This document shows, piece after piece, positions 33,538 through 42,192 of a stretch of 64,000 nucleotides of DNA; the stretch's first letter is position 1; the number at the start of each line of letters is the position of its first letter. Under the pieces are notes generated by a model. The model ran no database searches and was not told the origin of the DNA. It worked only from the letters and a program-made list of their open reading frames with translations. The stretch lies in NCBI GenBank assembly GCA_937919945.1, contig CALESY010000008.1:1-64000 (forward strand), written 5' to 3'. Made by a program: the position numbers and the translations under genes. Origin of the DNA: an uncultured Chitinophagaceae bacterium. Its GTDB lineage: Bacteria > Bacteroidota > Bacteroidia > Chitinophagales > Chitinophagaceae.

Positions 33538-34674
33538 ATGAAGCACCTGTTATATATAGTGTTTGTATGCCTTTTTGCAGCGTGTACAAGCGGGGTAAAA
33601 CAGCAAGAAAATACTGAAAATCAAAATATTGCAACTGATACAGGTAGCTATTACAAACGCTATGAGGGTACTGTTGCAGGACAGCCAGTAGTGTTGCACC
33701 TGATAAAGAATAGCAGGCTACTAACCGCAAACTACAATTATACAAAACAGGGCAAGCCTATTGAATTGTATTTCTCTGCAGACTCAGGTGTTGTAAATGG
33801 TTACACAGCAGACGAGCCACCTGCGCAATGGGATGCGCAACAACAACCTCAATGGAAAGTAGTATTAGATGCAAAAAGCATAACAGGCAAATGGATAAGT
33901 GCAGATAAACAAAAAACCTACGACATCAAGCTGCAAGAAGCCTATCCTGCAGGTAGTTATCAATTAGGGGTTTGGGAAAGGAGTGAAACAATCAAGCTGA
34001 GAGCTGATAAAAAAGAACCTGCTGCATTATGCTCTTATATGCTTTTGCGCTTGAAGGATAATGCAAAGAAAGAATACGTTGACTTCTACGATAAACTATT
34101 ACTAAAAGAAATAACAAACGATACTACAGCAAAAACTATAGAAGAAAGTATTGAGGCAAGTATGATAGCATACGGTAACCAATACAAAAGTGAACTGAAG
34201 GAAGAGCTTGATACTGAAATCGGAGCTTGGATGAACTATTCTAGTACAAACGAAATGAATGTGATTATGAATGATGATAATTGGGTTATAGTTGCGCTAA
34301 GTGCATATGCATATACGGGAGGGGCGCATGGCAACTATGGCATTAGCTATATTAATATTGATATGCAGTCAAAGAAGCAGTGGAAAATGGAAGATATATT
34401 AACAGTTGATACAGCGCAATTACAAGCACTACTTGAAGACGAAGCACGAAAACAATACAATATGCCGGCTACTGCCAAACTGGAAGAAAACTATCTTACA
34501 GATAAGATACTCCCTAATGGAAACGTGTACATCACCCATACAGGCATCACATTTGTGTACAACCCCTATGAGATAGCATCGTATGCACAAGGCATTATAT
34601 CCCTTTTTATCCCTTACGAAAAACTAAAGCCACTCTTGCAACCTGTCTTTAAACAACGGATGGGCATAAATTGA
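33538..34674 (+). CDS. Lipoprotein with C-terminal DUF3298/RsiV-like domain
   Basis: 378 aa. Lipobox FAAC (MKHLLYIVFVCLFAACTSG). Residues about 35-140 form a small beta domain (RYEGTVAGQPVVLHLI ... SITGKWISADKQKTYDIKL) resembling the C-terminal part of the protein at 2613-3731. Residues about 150-378 fit the DUF4163/DUF3298 pair: YTGGAHGNYGISYINIDM, KMEDILTVDTAQL, and GITFVYNPYEIASYAQGIIS. DUF3298 occurs in the anti-sigma factor RsiV, where it binds lysozyme, but also in many stand-alone lipoproteins; no sigma factor gene is nearby. Confidence 0.85.
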   Translation: MKHLLYIVFVCLFAACTSGVKQQENTENQNIATDTGSYYKRYEGTVAGQPVVLHLIKNSRLLTANYNYTKQGKPIELYFSADSGVVNGYTADEPPAQWDAQQQPQWKVVLDAKSITGKWISADKQKTYDIKLQEAYPAGSYQLGVWERSETIKLRADKKEPAALCSYMLLRLKDNAKKEYVDFYDKLLLKEITNDTTAKTIEESIEASMIAYGNQYKSELKEELDTEIGAWMNYSSTNEMNVIMNDDNWVIVALSAYAYTGGAHGNYGISYINIDMQSKKQWKMEDILTVDTAQLQALLEDEARKQYNMPATAKLEENYLTDKILPNGNVYITHTGITFVYNPYEIASYAQGIISLFIPYEKLKPLLQPVFKQRMGIN

Positions 34675-34736
34675 TTTTTTATTATCAGCGTAAAATTGTA
34701 AATTTGTTGTAGTAAAGTATTTGTTTTTTTAGTTTA

Positions 34737-34788
34737 TTTGTTGCAAAACGCCGAAAACTTTGAAAATTGCAACAAAACGCAACAAATA
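34737..34788 (+). promoter_or_regulatory. GCAACAAA sites upstream of the aldehyde dehydrogenase gene
   Basis: TTTGTTGC (34737-34744) faces two head-to-tail copies GCAACAAAAC and GCAACAAATA (34769-34788), giving an inverted plus direct arrangement of the octamer GCAACAAA just upstream of the promoter. It could be a regulator site. A similar pair occurs at 50569-50588. Confidence 0.35.
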
Positions 34789-34817
34789 CAGTTAGCATAG
34801 ATATATAAAGAAGCCAT

Positions 34818-34825
34818 TACCTTTG
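34818..34825 (+). promoter_or_regulatory. -7 element of the aldehyde dehydrogenase gene
   Basis: TACCTTTG ends 4 nt before the ATG, so the transcript is probably leaderless. Confidence 0.65.
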
Positions 34826-34829
34826 CACA

Positions 34830-36287
34830 ATGGATTTAAAAGCCCCTGAAAAGATATTGAATTACATAGGCGGAGAACTTAAAGCTCCCGTCAATGGTAA
34901 GTATATAGACAATATTAACCCAGCAACAGGCGAGGTATATAGCCAAATACCCGATAGCACAGCGCATGATGTAGAAGAAGCAGTCGCGGCTGCTAAAACA
35001 GCGTTCCCTGCATGGAGCAAAACACCCGCCGAAGAAAAGTTTAAGATACTCAACCGTATAGCCGAACTGATAGACCAAAATCTGGATGCGTTAGCATTCG
35101 CAGAAACCAATGATAACGGCAAACCGCTGTGGTTGAGCAAAAGGGTGGATATACCGCGTGCTTCCAGCAATTTCCGTTTTTTCGCAACCGGGTTGATGCA
35201 CTTTGCTACCGAAAGCCATAATATGGAAAACGGCACGGTCAACTATACATTACGCCAGCCAATAGGTGTTGTGGGGTGTATCTCTCCATGGAATTTGCCC
35301 CTCTATCTTTTTACTTGGAAAATAGCCCCTGCATTGGCTGCCGGTAACTGTGTAATATCAAAACCAAGCGAAGTAACACCAATGACAGGCTATCTGTTAA
35401 GCCTGATATGCAAAGAGGCTGGCTTGCCTGCCGGTGTGCTGAACATACTGCATGGCACAGGCCCCAGTTGTGGCTCTGCCATCGTATCGCATCCGGAAAT
35501 TAAAGCTATATCCTTTACTGGCAGTACACGTGCTGGCAAAGACATTGCAAGCATAGCTGCGCCAATGTTCAAAAAACTATCACTTGAATTAGGGGGTAAA
35601 AATCCAAACATCATTTTTGCAGATTGCGATTGGGAGAAGATGATGCGTACCACGCTTCAATCATCCTTTGCTAACCAGGGACAGATATGTCTTTGTGGTA
35701 GTCGCATATTGGTTGAAGAAAGCATCTACGAAAAATTCAAGGCCGAGTTTATAGAACGTGCAAAGAAACTGACGGTAGGCGACCCGCTGGATGAAAACAG
35801 CAAACAGGGTGCGGTGGTTAGTAAAATGCATTTTGACAAAGTATTGGGCTGTATTGAGTTGGCAAAACAAGAGGGTGGTAACATACTATTGGGGGGCAAT
35901 GCAATAAAAGGTAGCGGACGTTGTGAAAATGGGTATTTCATAGAGCCAACTATTATAGAAGGATTGGGTCCCGATTGCCGTACGAATATGGAAGAGATAT
36001 TTGGGCCCGTTGTAACGCTGCAACCTTTTAAAACAGAAGACGAAGCACTGGCACTTGCCAATTGCAGCGACTATGGCCTTGCTGCTACTATATGGACACA
36101 AGACGTAAGTAGGGCTAACCGGGTAGCTGCAAAAGTACATAGCGGCATCATCTGGGTAAACTGCTGGCTGCTCCGCGATTTACGTACACCATTCGGTGGC
36201 TTCAAAAACTCAGGTGTGGGTAGAGAAGGTGGCTGGGAAGCTATGAAATTCTTTACCGATGTAAAGAATGTGTGTATTGATTTATAG
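34830..36287 (+). CDS. Aldehyde dehydrogenase, aminomuconate-/hydroxymuconate-semialdehyde type
   Basis: 485 aa NAD-dependent aldehyde dehydrogenase. The catalytic Cys is Cys287 (FANQGQICLCGSRI), the general base Glu is in SLELGGKNPNIIF, and the cofactor region is ISPWNLPLYLFTWKIAPALA ... FTGSTRAGK. The overall wording is close to ALDH8A1/2-aminomuconate-6-semialdehyde dehydrogenase. The next gene encodes a RidA-type protein like 2-aminomuconate deaminase, which supports a place in the tryptophan-kynurenine-3-hydroxyanthranilate route. Other ALDH substrates cannot be excluded. Confidence 0.85.
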   Translation: MDLKAPEKILNYIGGELKAPVNGKYIDNINPATGEVYSQIPDSTAHDVEEAVAAAKTAFPAWSKTPAEEKFKILNRIAELIDQNLDALAFAETNDNGKPLWLSKRVDIPRASSNFRFFATGLMHFATESHNMENGTVNYTLRQPIGVVGCISPWNLPLYLFTWKIAPALAAGNCVISKPSEVTPMTGYLLSLICKEAGLPAGVLNILHGTGPSCGSAIVSHPEIKAISFTGSTRAGKDIASIAAPMFKKLSLELGGKNPNIIFADCDWEKMMRTTLQSSFANQGQICLCGSRILVEESIYEKFKAEFIERAKKLTVGDPLDENSKQGAVVSKMHFDKVLGCIELAKQEGGNILLGGNAIKGSGRCENGYFIEPTIIEGLGPDCRTNMEEIFGPVVTLQPFKTEDEALALANCSDYGLAATIWTQDVSRANRVAAKVHSGIIWVNCWLLRDLRTPFGGFKNSGVGREGGWEAMKFFTDVKNVCIDL

Positions 36288-36307
36288 GCTATTAATTTTT
36301 GACTTGT

Positions 36308-36315
36308 TACTTTTG
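36308..36315 (+). promoter_or_regulatory. -7 element of the RidA gene
   Basis: TACTTTTG ends 4 nt before the RidA ATG, within the 32-nt gap after the aldehyde dehydrogenase gene, so RidA may also be transcribed on its own. Confidence 0.5.
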
Positions 36316-36319
36316 AATT

Positions 36320-36733
36320 ATGAGTGAACGTATATCAACAGATAAAGCACCTGCCCCAGTGGGCTTGTACCCGCATGCACGCCGTGTTGGCAATCTATTA
36401 TTCCTGTCGGGCATAGGGCCGCGTACTACTACCAACGAGATACCAGGACTGAAGTTGGACAAGAACGGTAATTTTCTGGAATTTGATTTTGCAGCACAAT
36501 GCCGCAATGTGTTTGAGAATGTAAAGATAGTATTGGAAGAAAGCGGTAGCAGTTGGGATAAGTTAGTGGATGTAACTGTGTTTCTAGTTAACATGAAGCG
36601 CGACTTTGCAACATACAATCAATTGTATGCTGAGTATTTCAAAGACAATCAACCTTGCCGTACAACGGTAGAGATAAACTCATTACCAACCCCCATAGCC
36701 ATAGAGCTGAAGTGTATAGCAACTATTGACTAA
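36320..36733 (+). CDS. RidA family protein, 2-aminomuconate deaminase-like
   Basis: 137 aa, trimeric YjgF/RidA fold. RidA proteins hydrolyse enamine/imine intermediates; the conserved arginine is in PCRTTVEINSLP and the final Glu region is IAIELKCIATI. The start STDKAPAPVGLYPHARRVGNLL with LSGIGPR fits the aminomuconate deaminase branch rather than classic RidA. Neighbour to the likely aminomuconate-semialdehyde dehydrogenase, so the two would act in sequence. Confidence 0.87.
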   Translation: MSERISTDKAPAPVGLYPHARRVGNLLFLSGIGPRTTTNEIPGLKLDKNGNFLEFDFAAQCRNVFENVKIVLEESGSSWDKLVDVTVFLVNMKRDFATYNQLYAEYFKDNQPCRTTVEINSLPTPIAIELKCIATID

Positions 36734-36737
36734 AATA

Positions 36738-36762
36738 TAAAGCCCCGAACTTCGGGGCTTTA
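36738..36762. terminator. Bidirectional terminator after RidA
   Basis: 11-bp stem TAAAGCCCCGA/TCGGGGCTTTA (36738-36748 with 36752-36762, loop ACT), between the RidA stop and the stop of the converging lipoprotein gene at 36764. Confidence 0.85.
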
Positions 36763-36763
36763 A

Positions 36764-37621
36764 TTATTTAAGCGGAATATCTATTCGCAATTGCTTTTGG
36801 TATGGTTTGCCTGATGCGTCTTTACCTTCAATCTTCCACATAACACTACGAAGCATTACAATAAGTGGTTTGTCATTCGCATCGCGTACTTTACTTACAG
36901 ACTTTAACCATTTTTGTTCGGTAGCACGGCTCATGCGCTTGTTGCGAGCAGCACGTGTTACAGCGTTTTTAATAGCTGCAGGGCTGGCTTTTATGTATTG
37001 CAGTTGCTTTGTCTCAAGTCCGGATATGTTGTAGGTATTATTGCTGCCTTTAAGGTTTTGCCAATCAGTAGTACGGTTCAGCGATTCAAGTACCAGTGTG
37101 CCCATATCGTTTTTGACAGCAATAACCGTTTGATAGCGTTGTGATACTTTGGCAACTGTACCGCCACCTGCTTGTATCTTATTGCCAACTAATGTGCCGC
37201 TTGTTATCTCGTATGTTGCACCATTAGCCTTTTTAGTATCCTGTTGCTTGTAGGTTCTTGTGCCAATATTAGGTATGAGCACTGTTATCTCTTTGAATTC
37301 TACTTTCAGCCCATTGCCTTTTGGTGCGGGTGCAGCTTTAGGCTCTTTTTTTGGTTCTTCTTTTTTCGGCTGTTCGGCTTTTTTTGGTTCTTCTTTGGCT
37401 GGTGTTTGTACGGGTGTAGTATCGACAGTATTTGTTTCCGCAATTACGGGTTGTATGGGTTTTATATCTGCAACAAAATCTTGCAGATACTGAGAGTCTG
37501 ATTCGGTAACAATAGTTGCGGGGTCACCCAATACGATTGGTTTGCCTCTGTTTGGGCTATCGTTGCCGCAAGATTGTAAAAGTAATGCCGCAATGGCTAT
37601 AAACAAGCTGAATGAACGCAT
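36764..37621 (-). CDS. Lipoprotein of unknown function with Pro/Lys/Glu-rich linker
   Basis: 285 aa. Lipobox LLQSC (MRSFSLFIAIAALLLQSCGN). Residues about 70-105 are a Pro-Lys-Glu repeat (KEEPKKAEQPKKEEPKKEP) that would act as a spacer off the membrane. The C-terminal 180 residues contain TVLIPNIGTRTYKQQDTKKA and a basic helical stretch AVTRAARNKRMSRATEQKW. No family recognised. Confidence 0.78.
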   Translation of the reverse strand: MRSFSLFIAIAALLLQSCGNDSPNRGKPIVLGDPATIVTESDSQYLQDFVADIKPIQPVIAETNTVDTTPVQTPAKEEPKKAEQPKKEEPKKEPKAAPAPKGNGLKVEFKEITVLIPNIGTRTYKQQDTKKANGATYEITSGTLVGNKIQAGGGTVAKVSQRYQTVIAVKNDMGTLVLESLNRTTDWQNLKGSNNTYNISGLETKQLQYIKASPAAIKNAVTRAARNKRMSRATEQKWLKSVSKVRDANDKPLIVMLRSVMWKIEGKDASGKPYQKQLRIDIPLK

Positions 37622-37655
37622 GTGTTATCTATATCTGCTACTAAAGTAATAAAGT

Positions 37656-39635
37656 TTAGTAAGCCATCAGCTTTTGCACGGTTTGGTGCAGCCTGCTTTT
37701 GGCAAGAAAATTCTGTTCCAACTCTATGGCAAAAGGTACGGGCGTATCTAAGCTGGCACAGCGCATAATGGGCGCATCAAGCGATTCGAAACAGTTTTCT
37801 GAAATCCATGCAGCCAGTTCGCCGCCTATACCGCCAAACAATGTGTCTTCATGCAGCAATAATACTTTACCTGTACGCACCACTGAAGCACGTATGGCGT
37901 CGTAGTCCAGAGGCAGCAATGTTCTGAGGTCTAGTATATCTATAGATACATCAGGGTGTTGTGTGGCATAGTCCGTCGCCCAATGCACACCACTACCATA
38001 GGTAATGATGCTGATGTCTTGTCCCTGTTGCACATGCCTTGCTTTGCCTATTTCAGTGGTATAGTAATCGTCAGGAACCAGACCACTGATGCTGCGGTAT
38101 AATGCTTTATGTTCGAAGAACATTACAGGGTTCGGATCTTCGATAGATGCTATCAGCAAGCCTTTGGCATCTTCGGGGGTTGATGGATAGACTACCTTCA
38201 GCCCTGCCACATGGGTAAACCAAGCCTCATTGCTTTGTGAGTGGAAAGGGCCTGCACCAACGCCACCGCCTGTTGGCATACGCACCACTACATCGGCCTG
38301 TTGCCCCCAGCGGTAGTGTATCTTGGCAAGGTTGTTTACTATCTGGTTGAAGCCCACCGTTACAAAATCGGCAAACTGCATTTCCATCATGGCCTTGTAT
38401 CCTTTGATGGATAGGCCCAATGCCGTACCTACAATGGCACTCTCACAAAGTGGCGTGTTGCGCACACGTTCTTTACCAAACTTATCAACAAAGCCCTCTG
38501 TTACTTTAAAAGCACCGCCATACTCTGCTATATCCTGCCCCATCAGTACCAGATTGCTGTGTTTCTCCATACACTGCCGCAGCCCGTCGCTGATGGCTTG
38601 TATAAATTTCTTTTCCGTTTTGGCTGATGATGCCGGTGAAACCGTGGCAACTGCCCCCGGTGCATATACATCGTTCATCTCCTCTGCGGTATCTGCCACA
38701 ACAGGTGCGGCGGCAAAACCAGTTGCAAGCCCCTCTTCTATTTCCTGCTGTATTTTATCGCGTATCTCTTTTATGATGTAATGAGAGAGAATAGACTTCT
38801 CTAATAAGTAGGCTTCGAAATTGGCAACAGGGTCTTTCTTGCCCCATTCTTCAAATAATTCTTTAGGTACATACTTCACACCGCTTGCTTCTTCGTGCCC
38901 GCGCATACGGAAGGTCATACACTCTATCAGTATAGGCTTTTGCTCGCGGATGCAGTACTGGCGCGCTTCGGTAATGGTTTTATATACTTCCAGTATGTTA
39001 TTGCCATCTATCGTGATGCCAGCCATGCCGTAGCCCAACGCACGGTCGGCCAATTGCCTGCATACAAACTGCTCATTGACAGGCGTGCTGAGTCCATAGC
39101 CATTGTTTTCTATAATAAATATGACTGGTAAACCCCATACTGCCGCTACGTTCAAGGCTTCGTGAAAATCGCCCTCGCTTGTGCCGCCATCGCCACTGAA
39201 AGCTACCGATACTTTGTTTTCTTTTTTGAGCTTGTGCGCCAGCGCAATACCATCGGCTATAGCCAGTTGCGGGCCAAGGTGCGATATCATACCGCAGATA
39301 TGGTACTCGTTGGCACCGAAGTGGAAGGAGCGTTCGCGCGCTTTGCTGAAACCCTCTTTCTTGCCCTGCCATTGCATAAAGAGCTTGTCGAAAGGCATTT
39401 TACGGGCGGTGAATACGCCAAGATTGCGGTGCAGGGGCATGATGTACTCGTCTGCATCCAATGCCATGGTAGCACCTACGGCAATGGCTTCCTGCCCGAT
39501 GCCGCTGAACCATTTGCTGATGCGCCCCTGCCTGAGCAGTACGAGCATTTTTTCTTCTATCATACGCGGGCGTACCAGCTCTGTATATAAGGCTATCAGC
39601 TTATCGTTATCAAGTCCACTTCTGTCAAATTGCAT
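37656..39635 (-). CDS. 2-oxoacid dehydrogenase E1 component, alpha-beta fusion
   Basis: 659 aa from the ATG at 39635. Residues about 1-300 are E1 alpha: the thiamine diphosphate motif FSGDGGTSEG ... EALNVAA ... ENNGYGLS. A linker rich in Ala/Val (about 300-335) follows, then E1 beta: NLVLMGQDIAEYGGAFKVTE, ERVRNTPLCESAIVGTALG, VVVRMPTGGGVGAGPFHSQS. It decarboxylates pyruvate or a branched-chain 2-oxoacid and passes the acyl group to E2 lipoyl. Fused E1 subunits are common in Bacteroidota. A TTG at 39656 is an in-frame alternative, but the -7 element overlaps it. No E2 or E3 gene is adjacent. Confidence 0.94.
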   Translation of the reverse strand: MQFDRSGLDNDKLIALYTELVRPRMIEEKMLVLLRQGRISKWFSGIGQEAIAVGATMALDADEYIMPLHRNLGVFTARKMPFDKLFMQWQGKKEGFSKARERSFHFGANEYHICGMISHLGPQLAIADGIALAHKLKKENKVSVAFSGDGGTSEGDFHEALNVAAVWGLPVIFIIENNGYGLSTPVNEQFVCRQLADRALGYGMAGITIDGNNILEVYKTITEARQYCIREQKPILIECMTFRMRGHEEASGVKYVPKELFEEWGKKDPVANFEAYLLEKSILSHYIIKEIRDKIQQEIEEGLATGFAAAPVVADTAEEMNDVYAPGAVATVSPASSAKTEKKFIQAISDGLRQCMEKHSNLVLMGQDIAEYGGAFKVTEGFVDKFGKERVRNTPLCESAIVGTALGLSIKGYKAMMEMQFADFVTVGFNQIVNNLAKIHYRWGQQADVVVRMPTGGGVGAGPFHSQSNEAWFTHVAGLKVVYPSTPEDAKGLLIASIEDPNPVMFFEHKALYRSISGLVPDDYYTTEIGKARHVQQGQDISIITYGSGVHWATDYATQHPDVSIDILDLRTLLPLDYDAIRASVVRTGKVLLLHEDTLFGGIGGELAAWISENCFESLDAPIMRCASLDTPVPFAIELEQNFLAKSRLHQTVQKLMAY

Positions 39636-39653
39636 ACATGGTATTTGTGCCGG

Positions 39654-39661
39654 CAAAGATA
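39654..39661 (-). promoter_or_regulatory. -7 element of the E1 fusion gene
   Basis: TATCTTTG on the minus strand covers the TTG at 39656 and ends 18 nt before the ATG at 39635, deciding the start. Confidence 0.6.
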
Positions 39662-39667
39662 GGTTTT

Positions 39668-39699
39668 AATGGGGCAATGGCGTAATGGCTGAATTGTGA
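39668..39699. repeat. Orphan octamer-word array
   Basis: AATGGGGC (39668), AATGGCGT (39676), AATGGCTG (39684), AATTGTGA (39692): four contiguous 8-nt words beginning AAT, the same grammar as around the four-helix-bundle gene near 4.5 kb but with no gene attached. Lies in the 280-bp divergent gap upstream of the E1 fusion and purL genes; the remainder of that gap holds only the purL promoter. Confidence 0.6.
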
Positions 39700-39892
39700 A
39701 CTTGGCTAGTCTATACAGAGTAATTATCCGTGAACACCTCATTTGTAAAACGGCCTTTACTTTTCAAACATCTTCGCAAGAATGTAATCATATTGCATGG
39801 CAATAATAAGCATGTAAACACAATACATTAAACCAAATCCATATAAAATTACCCCCTTTACGTTACTCCTCCCGACTTACGACTAATCTGTT

Positions 39893-39900
39893 TACCTTTG
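39893..39900 (+). promoter_or_regulatory. -7 element of purL
   Basis: TACCTTTG, 17 nt before the purL ATG. Confidence 0.6.
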
Positions 39901-39917
39901 CACTTTCTTTTTAATTT

Positions 39918-42131
39918 ATGCAGCAAGAAGCTACCCTCCAACAGGCGGTCAAACTGGGCCTACGCGAAGAAGAATTTGAACATATAAAGCAAATATTGGG
40001 GCGCACCCCCAATTTCAACGAAACAGCTATGTACTCCGTTATGTGGAGCGAACATTGCAGTTACAAAAATTCCATTACCCAACTTAAAACCTTGCCACGC
40101 GATGGCGAACGCCTGCTGGTAAAAGCCGGCGAAGAAAACGCGGGATTAGTAGATATCGGCGATGGTTTGGGTTGCGTGTTCAAAATAGAGTCGCACAACC
40201 ACCCTTCAGCTATCGAGCCTTTTCAGGGTGCAGCTACGGGCGTAGGTGGTATTCACAGAGATATTTTTACGATGGGTGCGCGCCCTATAGCGTCGCTCAA
40301 CTCACTACGCTTCGGCAAGTTGGATAATCCCAAAACCAAATGGCTCCTGAAAGGTGTGGTAAAAGGCATTGGCCACTATGGCAACTGTTTTGGTGTACCC
40401 ACTGTTGCGGGCGAAATATATTTTGATAGCTGTTACCAGACCAATCCGTTGGTGAATGCTATGAGCGTAGGCGTGGTAAAAGCCGGGCAAACGGTTTCTG
40501 CTACATCGTATGGCGCGGGCAATGCCGTATTTATAGTAGGTGCGGCAACTGGTAAGGACGGTATTGGTGGTGCATCTTTCGCATCGGCAGATATTACGGA
40601 AGACAGCGTGAACGACCTGCCTGCCGTACAGGTGGGAGACCCATTTGAAGAAAAGAAATTATTAGAAGCTTGCCTTGAAGTAATACCTACCGGCGCGCTG
40701 ATAGGTATGCAGGATATGGGTGCGGCAGGTATTACCTGTTCTTGCAGCGAGATGAGTGCTAAGGGCGAACATGGTATGATTATCCATTTGGATAAAGTGC
40801 CCACACGCCAACACAATATGCAACCATGGGAGATGCTGCTGAGCGAAAGCCAGGAACGTATGCTGATAGTAGTGAAGAAAGGTCGTGAAGCGGAAGTGAA
40901 AAAGATATTTGACAAATGGGATATACACTGCGTACAGATTGGCGAAGTGACGGAAGATAAGAACCTCAAATACTACATGAATGGCGAATTGGTAGCGGAT
41001 GTACCCGCACATAGCCTTGTGCTGGGCGGTGGCGCACCTGTGTATACCCGTGAGTACGAAGAGCCTAAATACTTCGCGCAAATAAAAGCCTTTAATCAGG
41101 ATACGGTGGCAATACCTGCCGACCTGACAGCAGTAGCTATGGAATTGGTGAAGCTACCAACCATTGCCAGCAAGCGTTGGGTATACGAGCAGTATGATAG
41201 CATGGTAGGCACAGGCAATACACAAACCAATGAGCCCAGCGATGCAGCAGTTGTTCGTGTACATGGTTCTGCCAAAGGTATTGCCATGACTACAGACTGC
41301 AACAGCCGTTATGTATATGCAGACCCGTACAAAGGTGGTATGATAGCTGTGAGCGAAGCAGCCCGCAATATTGTTTGCAGTGGTGGTTTGCCAGTGGCTA
41401 TTACCAACTGCCTGAACTTCGGTAACCCGTACAACAAAGAAGTGTACTATCAGTTTGTACATGCCATACGTGGTATGGGCGATGCCTGCCGAAAGTTGGG
41501 TACGCCTGTTACAGGTGGTAACGTCAGCTTCTACAATCAGAGCAGCGACGACGGTCCTGTATATCCTACCCCAACGATCGGTATGGTGGGTGTGCTGGAT
41601 AACCTTGACCAGAAGATGACCATGTATTTCAAAAACGATGGCGATGCGATATATGTAATAGGCAAAAACCGCAACGACATCAACTGCTCTGAATACCTGT
41701 ACAATGTATTAGGTGTATCGCACAGCCCTGCTCCGCATTTTGATCTGGAAGAAGAATACGCGCTGCAGGATGTAGTGCTGAAAGTAGTACGTGAGAAATT
41801 GGTAAACAGCGCGCACGATACCGCAGAAGGTGGCTTGTTTGTAGCATTGGTAGAAAGTGCCATGCAAAAAAATATGGGCTTTGAAGTAAACACAGACAGC
41901 AACATACGCAAAGATGCCTTTTTGTTTGGTGAAGCGCAGAGCCGTGTGGTAGTAAGTGTAAGTGCCGATAAAGCAGCCGCTTTTGAAGCCGCACTGGGCA
42001 ACCATCCGTACAGCAAAATTGGTACAGTAAAAGCTGGTGGCAACATACGCATTGATAATGCTGACTGGGGTTACATCAAAGACTGGAAAGAAGCATACGA
42101 CACAGCAATAGAAAAATTGCTGAACGCATAA
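39918..42131 (+). CDS. purL: Phosphoribosylformylglycinamidine synthase subunit PurL
   Basis: 737 aa, the size of the small (three-subunit) PurL, which needs separate PurS and PurQ. It makes FGAM from FGAR in purine synthesis. Visible are the N-terminal LGREP-like region (ILGRTPNFNETAMYSVMWSEHCSYKNS), ATP-binding FKIESHNHPSAIEPFQGAATGVGG, and the second half VRVHGSAKGIAMTTDCNSRY. Monocistronic between a promoter element and a strong terminator; purS and purQ are not in the window. Confidence 0.97.
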   Translation: MQQEATLQQAVKLGLREEEFEHIKQILGRTPNFNETAMYSVMWSEHCSYKNSITQLKTLPRDGERLLVKAGEENAGLVDIGDGLGCVFKIESHNHPSAIEPFQGAATGVGGIHRDIFTMGARPIASLNSLRFGKLDNPKTKWLLKGVVKGIGHYGNCFGVPTVAGEIYFDSCYQTNPLVNAMSVGVVKAGQTVSATSYGAGNAVFIVGAATGKDGIGGASFASADITEDSVNDLPAVQVGDPFEEKKLLEACLEVIPTGALIGMQDMGAAGITCSCSEMSAKGEHGMIIHLDKVPTRQHNMQPWEMLLSESQERMLIVVKKGREAEVKKIFDKWDIHCVQIGEVTEDKNLKYYMNGELVADVPAHSLVLGGGAPVYTREYEEPKYFAQIKAFNQDTVAIPADLTAVAMELVKLPTIASKRWVYEQYDSMVGTGNTQTNEPSDAAVVRVHGSAKGIAMTTDCNSRYVYADPYKGGMIAVSEAARNIVCSGGLPVAITNCLNFGNPYNKEVYYQFVHAIRGMGDACRKLGTPVTGGNVSFYNQSSDDGPVYPTPTIGMVGVLDNLDQKMTMYFKNDGDAIYVIGKNRNDINCSEYLYNVLGVSHSPAPHFDLEEEYALQDVVLKVVREKLVNSAHDTAEGGLFVALVESAMQKNMGFEVNTDSNIRKDAFLFGEAQSRVVVSVSADKAAAFEAALGNHPYSKIGTVKAGGNIRIDNADWGYIKDWKEAYDTAIEKLLNA

Positions 42132-42138
42132 TAAAAGC

Positions 42139-42170
42139 GAACGGGGGATGTAAACACATCCCCCGTTCTT
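42139..42170 (+). terminator. Terminator of purL
   Basis: 13-bp perfect stem GAACGGGGGATGT/ACATCCCCCGTTC (42139-42151 with 42156-42168, loop AAAC), 7 nt after the stop. The T run is short (TTCT); it may also serve the converging gene at 42193. Confidence 0.85.
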
Positions 42171-42192
42171 CTATCTGCCACTATATGCGCCA

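Noticed and set aside
33538..34674. Anti-sigma factor RsiV
   Set aside because: DUF3298 is shared, but the protein is a lipoprotein without a cytoplasmic anti-sigma domain and no sigma factor gene is adjacent.
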